A stretch of 64,000 nt of DNA from NCBI GenBank assembly GCA_016177795.1, contig JACOUM010000010.1, positions 124,001 to 188,000 on the forward strand, given 5' to 3'. This document shows positions 10,457-21,360 of the stretch, one piece after another; the first letter of the stretch is position 1; each line of letters starts with the position of its first letter. The notes under the pieces are model-generated. The model was not told the DNA's origin and searched no databases. It saw nothing but the letters and a program-made list of their open reading frames with translations. The position numbers and the translations under genes were made by a program. This DNA comes from Nitrosomonadales bacterium (GTDB taxonomy: Bacteria > Pseudomonadota > Gammaproteobacteria > Burkholderiales > Gallionellaceae).

Positions 10457-11056
10457 ATGCAAAGCAATCAAGCGGACAGTCGCAAATACCGGTCGGGCAA
10501 CCTGATGCTGGTTGGCATGATGGGTTCGGGCAAAACCACCATCGGGCGGGCGCTGGCCATGCATCTGGGCAAGATATTTGTGGATAGCGATGAAGAAATT
10601 CAGCAACGCACTGGCGTAACCATCACGCACATATTCGACATCGAAGGCGAGGCCGGCTTTCGCCAGCGCGAGGCTGCGGCCATTCGCGACCTGGTTGGGC
10701 GCGACAACCTGGTTCTGGCGACGGGTGGCGGTGCGGTGCTGGCGGAGCAGAACCGGGCGATGCTGAAGCAGAATGGCATCGTTATTTACCTGAAGGCGAG
10801 TGTGCACGATTTATGGCAGCGTACCCGGCATGATCGCAGCCGCCCGCTGCTGCAAGCCGTTGATCCGCGTGCCAAGTTGACCGAGTTGCACCACCAGCGC
10901 GACCCGCTTTATCAAGAGGTCGCGGATATTGTCGTCCAGACCGGCAGGCAAAGCGCGCATGCCTTGATGCTGACACTGGCAAACGAAATTGAAATGTTCA
11001 GAAAAAATAACGGAACGCAGGGGCACGGCGTGCCGCGCCCCTGCAGAATTGACTAA
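10457..11056 (+). CDS. aroK: shikimate kinase
   Basis: LMLVGMMGSGKTTIGRALA P-loop, VDSDEEI, LATGGGAV. Confidence 0.95.
   Translation: MQSNQADSRKYRSGNLMLVGMMGSGKTTIGRALAMHLGKIFVDSDEEIQQRTGVTITHIFDIEGEAGFRQREAAAIRDLVGRDNLVLATGGGAVLAEQNRAMLKQNGIVIYLKASVHDLWQRTRHDRSRPLLQAVDPRAKLTELHHQRDPLYQEVADIVVQTGRQSAHALMLTLANEIEMFRKNNGTQGHGVPRPCRID
11018..11044. repeat. short palindromic repeat (GCAGGGGCACGGCGTGCCGCGCCCCTGC) inside the aroK 3' end
   Basis: GCAGGGGC/GCCCCTGC inverted repeat; similar sequence at about 25909-25935. Confidence 0.7.
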
Positions 11057-11059
11057 AAG

Positions 11060-12148
11060 ATGATGCAAACACTGACAGTTGGCCTGGAAGAACGCAGTTA
11101 TCCGATTCATATCGGCAGCGGCTTGCTCGGGCAGGCAGAATTATTGCAACCCTGTTTGCCGCGCAAGCGGGCGGTTATCGTGACCAATACGACGGTTGCT
11201 CCGCTCTATCTGGACAAACTCAGGCATACCTTGCAGCACATCGGCGTCAGCAGTGTGCCGATTATTCTGCCGGATGGCGAGGAATATAAAAATTCTGCCA
11301 CGCTCAACTTGATTTATGACGCGCTGCTGAGTAACCATTGTGAGCGCTCCACTCCATTGATTGCACTCGGCGGCGGCGTGGTCGGAGACATGACCGGCTA
11401 TGCGGCAGCGACCTATTTGCGCGGTGTGCCGTTCATCCAGGTGCCAACCACGCTGTTAGCCCAGGTGGATTCATCGGTGGGAGGCAAGACCGGCATCAAT
11501 CATCCGCTCGGCAAGAATATGATCGGTGCGTTCTATCAGCCGCAACTGGTGCTGGCCGATACCGACACGCTGAATACCCTGCCCGACAATGAACTCTCGG
11601 CCGGTTTGGCCGAAGTTATCAAATATGGCCTGATCCGCGACCTGCCGTTTCTCGAATGGCTGGAACAGAACATGGACAAACTGCTGGCGCGCGACAAAGC
11701 CGCCCTGCAATATGCCATCGCGCGCAGCTGCCAGAACAAGGCGGAAGTCGTGGTGGCCGACGAACGCGAGAGCGGCGAGCGCGCCCTGCTGAATCTCGGG
11801 CATACCTTCGGCCATGCCATCGAGTCCGGCATGGGCTATGGCAACTGGCTGCATGGCGAAGGTGTGGCGGTGGGAACCGTCATGGCGGCCGACCTGTCGC
11901 AACGCCTGGATTGGATCAGCGCGCAGGATGTGGCGCGCATTCGCAACTTGCTCAAGCAAGCCAGGTTGCCGGTAGTCGCCCCCGATCTGGGCACCGGAAA
12001 ATATCTTGAGTTGATGGAACTGGACAAGAAAGTCGAAGACGGAAAAATGCGCTTCGTGCTGCTCAAGAGCCTCGGGGGCGCCGTGGTGTCTGGCGGTGTG
12101 CCGCCGGAACTGCTACGGCAAACGCTGGAGGCGTGTGTGCATGGCTGA
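11060..12148 (+). CDS. aroB: 3-dehydroquinate synthase
   Basis: [61 protein letters not shown]. Confidence 0.97.
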   Translation: MMQTLTVGLEERSYPIHIGSGLLGQAELLQPCLPRKRAVIVTNTTVAPLYLDKLRHTLQHIGVSSVPIILPDGEEYKNSATLNLIYDALLSNHCERSTPLIALGGGVVGDMTGYAAATYLRGVPFIQVPTTLLAQVDSSVGGKTGINHPLGKNMIGAFYQPQLVLADTDTLNTLPDNELSAGLAEVIKYGLIRDLPFLEWLEQNMDKLLARDKAALQYAIARSCQNKAEVVVADERESGERALLNLGHTFGHAIESGMGYGNWLHGEGVAVGTVMAADLSQRLDWISAQDVARIRNLLKQARLPVVAPDLGTGKYLELMELDKKVEDGKMRFVLLKSLGGAVVSGGVPPELLRQTLEACVHG

Positions 12149-13268
12149 GCTTGCGCCTTATGCGATCAGTGAGGTTAACTCGCGTGGCCGGAGAATAGCG
12201 GAGGAGGCGCCGTGCGGTCGTAGCCAATTCCAGCGTGATCGGGATCGCATCATCCATTCCGGCGCATTCCGGCGCCTGGAATACAAGACGCAGGTGTTTG
12301 TGAATCACGAGGGCGACCTGTTCCGCACCCGCCTTACCCACAGCATCGAGGTTGCACAAATTGCACGTTCCATCGCACGGCGCTTGCGCCTGAATGAAGA
12401 CCTTGTCGAGGCAATTTCCCTTGCGCATGACCTTGGGCACACGCCGTTTGGCCATGCCGGGCAGGACGCGCTGAATGCCTGTATGAAAGAGTACGGCGGC
12501 TTCGAGCATAACCTGCAATCGTTGCGCGTGGTGGACCTGCTGGAAGAACGCTACGCCGCTTTTGACGGGCTGAACCTGTGCTTCGAAACACGCGAAGGCA
12601 TCCTCAAGCACTGCTCCGCAATCAACGCCGTAAAGCTGGAGGGACTGGGTGAACGCTTTCTGCACAATCGCCGCCCCTCGCTGGAAGCGCAAATTGCCAA
12701 TCTTGCCGATGAAATCGCCTACAACAATCACGACATGGACGATGGCCTTCGTTCGGGCTTGATCGAACTGGAACAGCTTGCCACGGTACCGCTGGTGGCG
12801 ACGCATCTGCATGAGGTGCGTACCGCCTATCCCGATTTGCCCGAGCGGCGTGTGGTGCATGAAACCGTGCGGCGCATGATTAATACGCTGGTATCCGATC
12901 TGATCCGGCAGAGCGAGCGCAACATCAGCGCGCATGGTCTATCGAACATCGAAGACGTACACACCGCGCCGGTGATGATTGCCTTCAGCGCGGAGATGAT
13001 CGAGCAGCAGCGCGCACTGAAAAATTTTCTGCATACCCATTTATATCGCCACTATCGCGTGATGCGCATGAGCTCCAAGGCACAGCGCATTATCAGCGAG
13101 CTGTTTGCGATCTTCATGCAGGATGTTCGCCTGCTGCCGCCGCCATTCCAGCGCCAGGCAGAACAGGAACGCGCGCGCGCGGTGGCCGATTACATCGCCG
13201 GCATGACCGACCGTTATGCCATCCGCGAGCATCGCCGCATCTTCGCCGTGGAAGAAGTGCTGGCGTAG
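12141..13268 (+). CDS. dgt: deoxyguanosinetriphosphate triphosphohydrolase-like HD protein
   Basis: [50 protein letters not shown] overlaps aroB stop. Confidence 0.94.
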   Translation: MAELAPYAISEVNSRGRRIAEEAPCGRSQFQRDRDRIIHSGAFRRLEYKTQVFVNHEGDLFRTRLTHSIEVAQIARSIARRLRLNEDLVEAISLAHDLGHTPFGHAGQDALNACMKEYGGFEHNLQSLRVVDLLEERYAAFDGLNLCFETREGILKHCSAINAVKLEGLGERFLHNRRPSLEAQIANLADEIAYNNHDMDDGLRSGLIELEQLATVPLVATHLHEVRTAYPDLPERRVVHETVRRMINTLVSDLIRQSERNISAHGLSNIEDVHTAPVMIAFSAEMIEQQRALKNFLHTHLYRHYRVMRMSSKAQRIISELFAIFMQDVRLLPPPFQRQAEQERARAVADYIAGMTDRYAIREHRRIFAVEEVLA

Positions 13269-13365
13269 TTTTTGAAACTGGCTTCAGTGCCAAACGCGTC
13301 AGAATGCGCGCATTCCGATGATTTACGCATGATAAAATCCGCGCTCATTTTTCAGGCCACAAACC

Positions 13366-16300
13366 ATGACTTGCAAGACTCACCCGATTGAGCAGCTCCT
13401 GCAACAGCGCATCCTGATTCTCGACGGCGCGATGGGCACGATGATCCAGCGCTACAAGATGACCGAGGCGCACTATCGCGGCACAGAGTTGTTTGGTGAT
13501 TACACGGGCGAGCGCAAGACCTTTGCCGGCCACCCGATCGATGTAAAAGGCTGCAACGACCTGCTGCTGCTGACCCAGCCGCATATCGTCGGTGGCATCC
13601 ATCGCGAATATCTCGAAGCGGGCGCGGACATTCTCGAAACCTGCACCTTCAATTCCAGCTCCGTTTCGATGGCGGATTACGAGTTGCAGCATCTGGCATA
13701 CGAGCTGAACGTCGCCGGCGCGAAGCTGGCGCGCGGATTGTGCGATGAATTCGCAACCAGAGACAAGCCGCGCTTCGTCGCGGGCGTGCTCGGGCCGACC
13801 GGCCGCACCGCATCGATCTCGCCGGACGTGAACGATCCGGGCGCACGCAACATCACCTTCGACGAGCTGATGGAAAGCTATGCCGAGGCTGTGCGCGGCT
13901 TGCTCGACGGCGGTGCCGACATGCTGATGGTCGAGACCGTCTTCGATACGCTCAACGCCAAGGCCGCGCTGTTTGCCATCGAGCGGCACTTCGAGCGGCA
14001 CAACATGCGCGTGCCGATCATGATTTCCGGCACGATCACGGATGCCTCCGGCAGAACGCTGTCCGGGCAGACCACCGAGGCGTTCTGGAATTCCCTGTCA
14101 CACGCCCGTCCGCTGTCGATCGGCCTGAACTGCGCGTTGGGCGCGGAGTTGATGCGCCCCTACATCGAGGAACTGTCGCAAGTGGCAAGCTGTTATGTTA
14201 GTGCGCACCCCAACGCCGGCCTGCCCAATCCGCTGGCAGAAACCGGTTATGACGAGCAGCCCGAAACAACGGCGCACCTGCTGAGGGAATTTGCCACCAG
14301 CGGTTTCCTGAATATCGCAGGCGGCTGCTGCGGCACTTCTCCGGCGCACATCAAGGCGATTGCCGAGGCGCTGAAGGACGTGCCGCCGCGCCGCATCCCA
14401 GACATCGAAAAGAAACTGCGCCTGTCCGGGCTGGAGCCATTCAACGTCGGCGACGACTCGCTGTTCGTCAACGTCGGCGAACGCGCCAACGTCACCGGCT
14501 CGGCCAGGTTCAAGCGGCTGGTCCTTGAGGGCCAGTACGACGAGGCGCTGGAAGTCGCCAGGCAACAGGTAGAGAACGGCGCGCAGGTGATCGACATCAA
14601 CATGGATGAGGCAATGCTCGACGGCGAGGCCGCGATGGTGAGGTTTCTCAACCTGATTGCCTCCGAGCCGGATATTTCGCGCGTACCGCTGATGATCGAC
14701 TCTTCCAAGTGGAGCATTATCGAAGCCGGACTGAAGTGCGTGCAGGGCAAGCCTGTCGTCAATTCCATCTCGCTCAAGGAAGGCGAGGAGAATTTCGTAA
14801 AATGCGCCACGCTGGTGCGCCGCTACGGCGCAGCGGCAGTGGTGATGGCGTTCGACGAGCAGGGGCAGGCCGACACTTACGCACGCAAGACCGAAATCTG
14901 CCGGCGCAGCTATGACATCCTCGTTAATCGGGTCGGCTTCCCGCCCGAGGACATCATCTTTGACCCGAACATTTTCGCGATCGCCACCGGCATCGAGGAG
15001 CACAACAACTACGCGGTGGACTTCATCGAAGCGACTGCGTGGATCAGAAAGAACCTGCCTTACGCCAAGGTGAGCGGCGGCGTGTCCAATGTATCGTTCT
15101 CGTTCCGCGGCAACGAGCCGGTGCGCGAGGCGATCCATACCGTGTTCCTGTATCACGCTATTCATGCAGGACTGACCATGGGCATCGTCAACGCCGGGCA
15201 GCTCGGCGTGTACGAAGAGATTCCAGTCTTGCTGCGCGACGCGGTGGAGGACGTGGTGCTGAACCGCAGTCCGGATGCCGGAGAGAAGCTGGTGCAACTG
15301 GCCGAGACGGTGAAGGGCGAAGGCCGCGCGCAGGTGGAAGACCTGGAATGGCGCAACGGTACGGTGCAGGAGCGCATCACCCATGCGCTGGTGCGCGGCA
15401 TCACCAGCTTCATCGTCGAGGACACCGAGGAGGCGCGCCGGCAGGCGCAGTTCCCGGTCGAGGTGATCGAAGGCCCGCTGATGGCCGGCATGAACGTGGT
15501 CGGCGACCTGTTCGGCGCGGGCAAGATGTTCCTGCCGCAGGTGGTGAAGTCGGCGCGCGTGATGAAGCAGGCGGTGGCGCACCTCATCCCCTACATCGAG
15601 GCGGAAAAATTGCGCAGCGGCAACACTAGCGCCAAGGGCAAGATCGTCATGGCCACGGTCAAGGGCGATGTGCACGACATCGGCAAGAACATCGTCACCG
15701 TGGTGTTGCAGTGCAACAACTTCGAGGTGGTGAACATGGGCGTGATGGTGCCGTGCCAGCAGATCCTCGATGCCGCGCGCGAACATAAGGCCGACATCAT
15801 TGGCTTGTCCGGACTGATCACGCCGTCGCTGGAGGAAATGGCGCATGTCGCCAAGGAGATGCAGCGCCAGGATTTCACCATTCCGCTGCTGATCGGCGGC
15901 GCGACCACGTCGCGCGTGCATACCGCGGTGAAGATCGCACCGAACTACCCGGGCGGCGCGACGGTGTACGCCACCGATGCATCGCGCGCCGTGGGCGTAT
16001 GCAGCAACCTGCTTTCCGACACGCTGCGCGACGCATATATCGCGGGCATCAAGGCAGACTATGCCGAGGCGCGCGAACAGCATGAAGGCAAGAAGACCAA
16101 AGCCGTCTATGTCACGCTCGCGGAGGCGCGGGCGCACGGGTTGAAGGCAGACTGGAAAAAATATACCCCGCCAAAACCGCAACTGACGGGAGTGCACAAA
16201 TTCGAGAACTACCCGCTCGACAAGATCGCCGAATACATCGACTGGTCTCCGTTCTTCCAAGCATGGGAACTGTCCGGGCGCTACCCGAAAATATTGCAGG

Positions 16301-17085
16301 ACGCGAAGGTGGGCGAGGAGGCGCGCAAGCTGTTCGCCGATGCGCAGGCGATGCTGAAAAAAATCATCGAGGAAAAGTGGCTCACCGCAAACGCGGTGTT
16401 CGGCCTGTTCCCGGCGAACAGCGTCAATGGCGACGACATCGAGATTTACACCGACGAGACGCGCAAGAAAGTGGCGATAACCTGGCACAACCTGCGCCAG
16501 CAGATTAAGAAGCCGGACGATATTCCGAATTACTGCCTTGCCGATTTCATCGCGCCCAAGAGAACGAAGGTGAAGGATTACATCGGCGCGTTCGCGGTCA
16601 CGGCGGGCCTCGGCATCGACGCGCGCGTGGCCGAGTTCGAGAAACACCACGACGATTACAATGCCATCCTGCTCAAGTCGCTGGCCGACCGCCTCGCCGA
16701 GGCCTTCGCCGAGCACCTGCACCTGCGCGTGCGCCGCGAATTCTGGGGCTATGCGGCGGGCGAAGGCCTGGACAACGACGCGCTGATCGCCGAGCAATAC
16801 CGCGGCATCCGCCCCGCCCCCGGCTATCCTGCCTGCCCCGATCATACCGAGAAGGGGCCACTGTTCGACCTGCTGCAAGCGCCGCCCAACGCGGGCATCA
16901 CGCTGACCGACAGCTACGCCATGCTGCCGACCGCCGCGGTGAGCGGCTTCTACTTCTCACATCCGCAGGCGCAATATTTCGCCACCGGCAAGATAGACCG
17001 GGATCAGGTGGCGGACTATGCAAAGCGCAAGGGCTGGACGCTGGAAGAAGCGGAGCGCTGGCTGTCCCCGGCGCTGGGTTATTAG
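13366..17085 (+). CDS. metH: cobalamin-dependent methionine synthase
   Basis: 1239 aa; [37 protein letters not shown] (B12-binding), C-terminal activation domain [15 protein letters not shown]. Confidence 0.98.
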   Translation: MTCKTHPIEQLLQQRILILDGAMGTMIQRYKMTEAHYRGTELFGDYTGERKTFAGHPIDVKGCNDLLLLTQPHIVGGIHREYLEAGADILETCTFNSSSVSMADYELQHLAYELNVAGAKLARGLCDEFATRDKPRFVAGVLGPTGRTASISPDVNDPGARNITFDELMESYAEAVRGLLDGGADMLMVETVFDTLNAKAALFAIERHFERHNMRVPIMISGTITDASGRTLSGQTTEAFWNSLSHARPLSIGLNCALGAELMRPYIEELSQVASCYVSAHPNAGLPNPLAETGYDEQPETTAHLLREFATSGFLNIAGGCCGTSPAHIKAIAEALKDVPPRRIPDIEKKLRLSGLEPFNVGDDSLFVNVGERANVTGSARFKRLVLEGQYDEALEVARQQVENGAQVIDINMDEAMLDGEAAMVRFLNLIASEPDISRVPLMIDSSKWSIIEAGLKCVQGKPVVNSISLKEGEENFVKCATLVRRYGAAAVVMAFDEQGQADTYARKTEICRRSYDILVNRVGFPPEDIIFDPNIFAIATGIEEHNNYAVDFIEATAWIRKNLPYAKVSGGVSNVSFSFRGNEPVREAIHTVFLYHAIHAGLTMGIVNAGQLGVYEEIPVLLRDAVEDVVLNRSPDAGEKLVQLAETVKGEGRAQVEDLEWRNGTVQERITHALVRGITSFIVEDTEEARRQAQFPVEVIEGPLMAGMNVVGDLFGAGKMFLPQVVKSARVMKQAVAHLIPYIEAEKLRSGNTSAKGKIVMATVKGDVHDIGKNIVTVVLQCNNFEVVNMGVMVPCQQILDAAREHKADIIGLSGLITPSLEEMAHVAKEMQRQDFTIPLLIGGATTSRVHTAVKIAPNYPGGATVYATDASRAVGVCSNLLSDTLRDAYIAGIKADYAEAREQHEGKKTKAVYVTLAEARAHGLKADWKKYTPPKPQLTGVHKFENYPLDKIAEYIDWSPFFQAWELSGRYPKILQDAKVGEEARKLFADAQAMLKKIIEEKWLTANAVFGLFPANSVNGDDIEIYTDETRKKVAITWHNLRQQIKKPDDIPNYCLADFIAPKRTKVKDYIGAFAVTAGLGIDARVAEFEKHHDDYNAILLKSLADRLAEAFAEHLHLRVRREFWGYAAGEGLDNDALIAEQYRGIRPAPGYPACPDHTEKGPLFDLLQAPPNAGITLTDSYAMLPTAAVSGFYFSHPQAQYFATGKIDRDQVADYAKRKGWTLEEAERWLSPALGY

Positions 17086-17198
17086 TTTGACAGGGCGAAA
17101 CGCATCACTTTCTAACCGCCGGTTTTGCTGCTGACGGCAGGCATTTTTTAACCACGACTTGCTCCGAGCAGGTCTAAACACAAAAGGAAACAGGCATC

Positions 17199-17546
17199 AT
17201 GACCGAACTGATCAAGACCGACATCAAACTGGGCGAAGGCACAGAAGCTACCGCAGGACACAATGTATCGGTACATTACACCGGCTGGCTGTATGACGAA
17301 GCTGCTCCAGACAGCAAGGGCAGGAAGTTCGACAGCTCGCGCGATCGTGGCATGCCGTTCGAATTCCCGCTCGGCGCGGGGCATGTGATCAAGGGCTGGG
17401 ATCAGGGCGTCGCAGGCATGAAGGTCGGCGGGCAGCGCACGCTGGTGATCCCCGCGCATCTCGGCTACGGCGCACGCGGCGCAGGCGGGGTAATCCCGCC
17501 GAATACGATGCTGGTGTTCGATGTTGAATTGCTGGCGGTGCGTTAA
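17199..17546 (+). CDS. FKBP-type peptidyl-prolyl isomerase (no signal peptide)
   Basis: [11 protein letters not shown]...KFDSSRDRGMPFEFPLGAGHVIKGWDQGVAGMKVGG...LVIPAHLGYG. Confidence 0.96.
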   Translation: MTELIKTDIKLGEGTEATAGHNVSVHYTGWLYDEAAPDSKGRKFDSSRDRGMPFEFPLGAGHVIKGWDQGVAGMKVGGQRTLVIPAHLGYGARGAGGVIPPNTMLVFDVELLAVR

Positions 17547-17576
17547 TTCGGCGCGCGCGCTGCACCCCCTAACCAC

Positions 17577-18044
17577 TTGAATCTATATATAAGGAATATG
17601 AACATGATGAAACGCATTCTGTTTTTCCCGCTGGCCTTGCTGCTGGCTATGGGCATTTCTTTAACCACGGCATATGCCGAACAGTCCGCAGCTGGCATGA
17701 CCAAGCTGATTAAAATTGACATGAAGAAGGGCAAGGGTGAGAAAGCCACCGCGGGACGCGAGGTGGCCGTGCATTACACCGGCTGGCTGTACGATGCGAC
17801 TGTATCCGGCAACAAGGGCAAAAAGTTTGACAGCTCACTCGACCGCGGTGCGCCGATTGAATTTCCGCTGGGTGCGGGAATGGTGATCGACGGATGGGAG
17901 CAGGGGCTCGAAGGCATGAAGGTGGGGGGGCAACGCACGCTGATCATCCCGCCGCATCTTGGCTATGGTGCGCGCGGCGCACCGGGAGCGATTCCGCCGA
18001 ATGCGACGCTGATCTTCGATGTGGAATTGATGGGCGTAAAGTAG
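17577..18044 (+). CDS. FKBP-type peptidyl-prolyl isomerase with signal peptide
   Basis: Same FKBP motifs preceded by hydrophobic signal [22 protein letters not shown]. Confidence 0.95.
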   Translation: MNLYIRNMNMMKRILFFPLALLLAMGISLTTAYAEQSAAGMTKLIKIDMKKGKGEKATAGREVAVHYTGWLYDATVSGNKGKKFDSSLDRGAPIEFPLGAGMVIDGWEQGLEGMKVGGQRTLIIPPHLGYGARGAPGAIPPNATLIFDVELMGVK

Positions 18045-18066
18045 TTCCTCTTCGAAATAGCGCGCG

Positions 18067-18420
18067 ATGGGACTGATCTCGCATCCACTGCTGGTCACGG
18101 CACTGATGCTCGCCGTGTCCAACCTGTTCATGACATTCGCGTGGTACGGGCACCTGAAGAACCTCGCGACATCGCCATGGTATATCGCGGCGCTGGTAAG
18201 CTGGGGCATCGCGTTGTTCGAATATCTGTTCCAGGTGCCGGCAAACCGCATCGGCTATACCGAACTCAGCCTCGGACAGCTGAAGATACTGCAGGAGGTC
18301 ATCACGCTGTCGGTGTTCGTGCCGTTCGCGGTGCTGTACATGAACCAGCCGCTGAAATGGGATTACCTGTATGCGGCGCTGTGCCTGATGGGTGCGGTGT
18401 ATTTCATTTTCCGTAGTTAA
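18067..18420 (+). CDS. DMT-superfamily/DUF486-type membrane protein
   Basis: 117 aa; FMTFAWYGHLKN, ALVSWGIALFEYLFQVPANRIGY. Confidence 0.9.
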   Translation: MGLISHPLLVTALMLAVSNLFMTFAWYGHLKNLATSPWYIAALVSWGIALFEYLFQVPANRIGYTELSLGQLKILQEVITLSVFVPFAVLYMNQPLKWDYLYAALCLMGAVYFIFRS

Positions 18421-18425
18421 GGCCT

Positions 18426-19766
18426 ATGAGCAAGCACATCCACATCCTCGGCATCTGCGGCACCTTCATGGGCGGCATCGCGGCCATCGCCAAGCAGGCG
18501 GGCTACCGCGTCACCGGTTGCGACGCCAACGTTTATCCGCCGATGAGCACGCAACTCGAGGCGCAGGGCATCGCACTGACCGAAGGCTTCGGCGTCGGGC
18601 AGCTCGAACTCAGACCGGATGTGTTCGTCATCGGCAACGTGGTGTCGCGCGGCAATCCGCTGATCGAGGAAATCCTCAACCGCAACCTGCCCTATGTCTC
18701 CGGCCCGCAGTGGCTTGCGCAGAACATCCTGCACGACCGCTGGGTGCTGGGCGTGGCGGGCACGCACGGCAAGACCACGACCTCTTCGATGCTCGCGTGG
18801 ATACTCGAATACGCGGGGCTAAACCCCGGCTTCCTGGTCGGCGGCGTGCCGCAGAATTTCGGCATCTCGGCGCGGCTGACCGATTCGGCCTTCTTCGTCA
18901 TCGAGGCTGACGAATATGACACCGCTTTCTTCGACAAGCGTTCCAAGTTCGTGCACTACCGCCCGCGTACCGCGATTCTCAACAACCTCGAATTCGACCA
19001 TGCCGACATCTTCCCCGATCTCGCCAGCATCGAGACGCAGTTCCACCATCTGGTGCGCACCGTTCCCGGCAACGGGCTGGTGGTGTGCAACGGGCGCGAG
19101 GAATCATTGCGGCGCGTGCTGCAGCGCGGCTGCTGGACACCGGTGGAGAGATTCGGCAATGACGAGGGGTGGGACATCGATGCCAACGACCGCGTGACAC
19201 TGAACGGTGTGCCTCAGGGCACGCTCGAATGGGACTTGCTCGGCGAGCACAACCGCATGAATGCGTTAGCCGCCTTGGCCGCGGCGCGCCATGCCGGTGT
19301 TCCGGTGGCGCAAGGCCTGGCAGCGCTGGCCGGATTCAGGAACGTGAAGCGCCGCATGGAAGTGCGCGGCACAGTCAACGGCATCACCGTGTATGACGAC
19401 TTCGCCCACCACCCCACCGCGATCGATACTACCATCGCCGGGCTGCGCCGCAAGGTCGGCAATTCACGTATCCTCGCGGTGCTGGAACCGCGCTCCAATA
19501 CCATGAAGCTGGGCGTGATGAAGGATGCGCTGCCCGGCAGCCTGAAGGACGCCGACCTGGTGTTCTGCTACGGCGCGAACCTCGGCTGGGATGCGCGCGA
19601 CGCGCTGGCACCGTTGGGAGGGAAAGTCGTGGTGAAGGACGACCTCAACGAACTGATCGGAGCTATCGTCGCCGCCGCGTGCTCAGGCGATCATGTGCTG
19701 GTGATGAGCAACGGCGGCTTCGGCGGAATACACGAGAAACTGCTGAAACGCCTGCAGATTCGCTGA
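18426..19766 (+). CDS. mpl: UDP-N-acetylmuramate:L-alanyl-gamma-D-glutamyl-meso-diaminopimelate ligase
   Basis: HIHILGICGTFMGGIAAIA, VAGTHGKTTTSSMLAW, Mur ligase family. Confidence 0.95.
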   Translation: MSKHIHILGICGTFMGGIAAIAKQAGYRVTGCDANVYPPMSTQLEAQGIALTEGFGVGQLELRPDVFVIGNVVSRGNPLIEEILNRNLPYVSGPQWLAQNILHDRWVLGVAGTHGKTTTSSMLAWILEYAGLNPGFLVGGVPQNFGISARLTDSAFFVIEADEYDTAFFDKRSKFVHYRPRTAILNNLEFDHADIFPDLASIETQFHHLVRTVPGNGLVVCNGREESLRRVLQRGCWTPVERFGNDEGWDIDANDRVTLNGVPQGTLEWDLLGEHNRMNALAALAAARHAGVPVAQGLAALAGFRNVKRRMEVRGTVNGITVYDDFAHHPTAIDTTIAGLRRKVGNSRILAVLEPRSNTMKLGVMKDALPGSLKDADLVFCYGANLGWDARDALAPLGGKVVVKDDLNELIGAIVAAACSGDHVLVMSNGGFGGIHEKLLKRLQIR

Positions 19767-19777
19767 AAATCTAGCTG

Positions 19778-19905
19778 TCCACGAAAAACACGAAAGGCAC
19801 GAAATTAAACAAGAAGTTGCATTGGCCCGGCAACTCACCCATGGAGTATTAATTCGCATCATGGAACCCTTCGAATTTTTTCGTGTTTTTCGTGCCTTTC
19901 GTGGA
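19778..19905. repeat. CACGAAA-family inverted-repeat element, copy A
   Basis: Left arm CCACGAAAAACACGAAAGGCACGAAA, right arm TTTCGTGTTTTTCGTGCCTTTCGTGG. Confidence 0.9.
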
Positions 19906-19929
19906 TAACTGCTTTTTCTAAAGACGGGT

Positions 19930-19953
19930 TGTCGGGATAAATCCCGACCTACG
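19930..19953 (-). repeat. GTAGG-type palindromic repeat overlapping the ntrC stop codon
   Basis: CGTAGGTCGGGATTTATCCCGACA on minus strand; stem GTCGGGAT/ATCCCGAC. Confidence 0.8.
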
Positions 19954-21349
19954 GTTCCGGATTTTCCAAGCCCAGCTCCTGGATCTTGCGTGTCAGGGTG
20001 TTGCGCCCGATGCCGAGCAGCGTCGCGGCTTCGATGCGGCGTCCGCCGGTGTGGTGCAAGGCCTGCAGGATCAGGGTACGCTCGAACTGTGCGGTGAGGT
20101 CGTCCATGATGCGTTCATCGCCGCGCTGCAAGGCCTGTGCCGCTTGTTGCGCCAGCGCCGCGCGCCAGTCGCCGTTGCTGACGGCATTCGCGCTGCTTTC
20201 TCTGCGCCACTCCGGTGGCAGATCGGCGATTTCCACTATCTGCGACGGTGTCATTACGGTCAGCCAGTGACACAGGTTTTCCAGTTGCCGCACGTTGCCG
20301 GGGAAATCCTGCGCGGCGAGATATTGCAGTGTCGCATCGCCGAATTGTTTTTGTTCGACGGCCAGTTCGCGCGCGCTTTTTTGCAGAAAGTATTTTGCCA
20401 GCAACGGAATGTCTTCGCGGCGTTCGCGCAGCGGCGGCAGGCGCAGGCGGATCACGTTCAGCCGATGGAACAGGTCTTCGCGGAATAGCCCCTGTTTGAC
20501 GCGCTCGTCGAGATTCTGGTGGGTGGCGGTAATGATGCGCACATTGGCCTTGATCGGCTGATGGCCGCCGACGCGATAGAAATTGCCGTCGGACAGCACG
20601 CGCAACAGGCGGGTCTGCAAATCGGCGGGCATGTCGCCGATCTCGTCGAGGAACAGCGTGCTACCTTCGGCCTGCTCGAAGCGGCCATGCCGCGTTGTCG
20701 CCGCGCCGGTGAATGCGCCGCGCTCGTGGCCGAACAGCTCCGATTCGAGCAGATCCTTGGGTATTGCGGCGGTATTGATCGCAATGAACGGTTTGCCGGC
20801 GCGCGGGCTGTGGCGGTGCAGCGCACGCGCCACCAGTTCCTTGCCGGTGCCGGATTCGCCGTTGATCAGCACGGTGGCATGCGATTGCGATAATCTGCCG
20901 ATGGCACGGAATACTTCCTGCATCGCGGGCGCCTGGCCGAGGATGTCGGCGGCGATTTCAATTTCCTGTGCATTGCCTGATTTGCGCTGGCTCTGCTCCA
21001 GCGCGCGCCGGACCAATTCGACTGCATGGTTAATATCGAACGGCTTGGGCAGATACTCGAAGGCGCCGCCCTGAAATGCGGAGACGGCGCTTTCCAGGTC
21101 GGAATAGGCAGTCATGATGATGACCGGAACAAGCGGATGGCGCTGGTGCAGCGCCTGCAAAAAATCCAGCCCCGAGCTGCCGGGCATGCGGATATCGCTG
21201 ACCACCACTTGCGGCACGTCATGGCCCAGCGCGCGCAGCGCATCGTCCGCCGTGGCGAAGCTCTTGAATGCGATATCTTCGCGTGTCAGCGCCTTTTCCA
21301 GCACCCAGCGGATGGAGCGGTCGTCATCGATAATCCAGACAGATTTCAT
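19949..21349 (-). CDS. ntrC: nitrogen regulation response regulator NtrC (sigma54 activator)
   Basis: Receiver domain, GESGTGKELVARALH, ESELFGHERGAFTGA, C-terminal HTH LGIGRNTLTRKIQELGL. Confidence 0.96.
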   Translation of the reverse strand: MKSVWIIDDDRSIRWVLEKALTREDIAFKSFATADDALRALGHDVPQVVVSDIRMPGSSGLDFLQALHQRHPLVPVIIMTAYSDLESAVSAFQGGAFEYLPKPFDINHAVELVRRALEQSQRKSGNAQEIEIAADILGQAPAMQEVFRAIGRLSQSHATVLINGESGTGKELVARALHRHSPRAGKPFIAINTAAIPKDLLESELFGHERGAFTGAATTRHGRFEQAEGSTLFLDEIGDMPADLQTRLLRVLSDGNFYRVGGHQPIKANVRIITATHQNLDERVKQGLFREDLFHRLNVIRLRLPPLRERREDIPLLAKYFLQKSARELAVEQKQFGDATLQYLAAQDFPGNVRQLENLCHWLTVMTPSQIVEIADLPPEWRRESSANAVSNGDWRAALAQQAAQALQRGDERIMDDLTAQFERTLILQALHHTGGRRIEAATLLGIGRNTLTRKIQELGLENPEP

Positions 21350-21360
21350 TTCAATCCTCC

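Noticed and set aside
14098-16878. 926-aa open frame antisense to metH
   Set aside because: Fully embedded in the convincing metH CDS; long antisense frames are expected in GC-rich genes; no recognisable motifs.
19778-19905. CRISPR-like array from repeated CACGAAA units
   Set aside because: Unit is 9 bp, arms are inverted, no spacers of CRISPR length and no cas genes.
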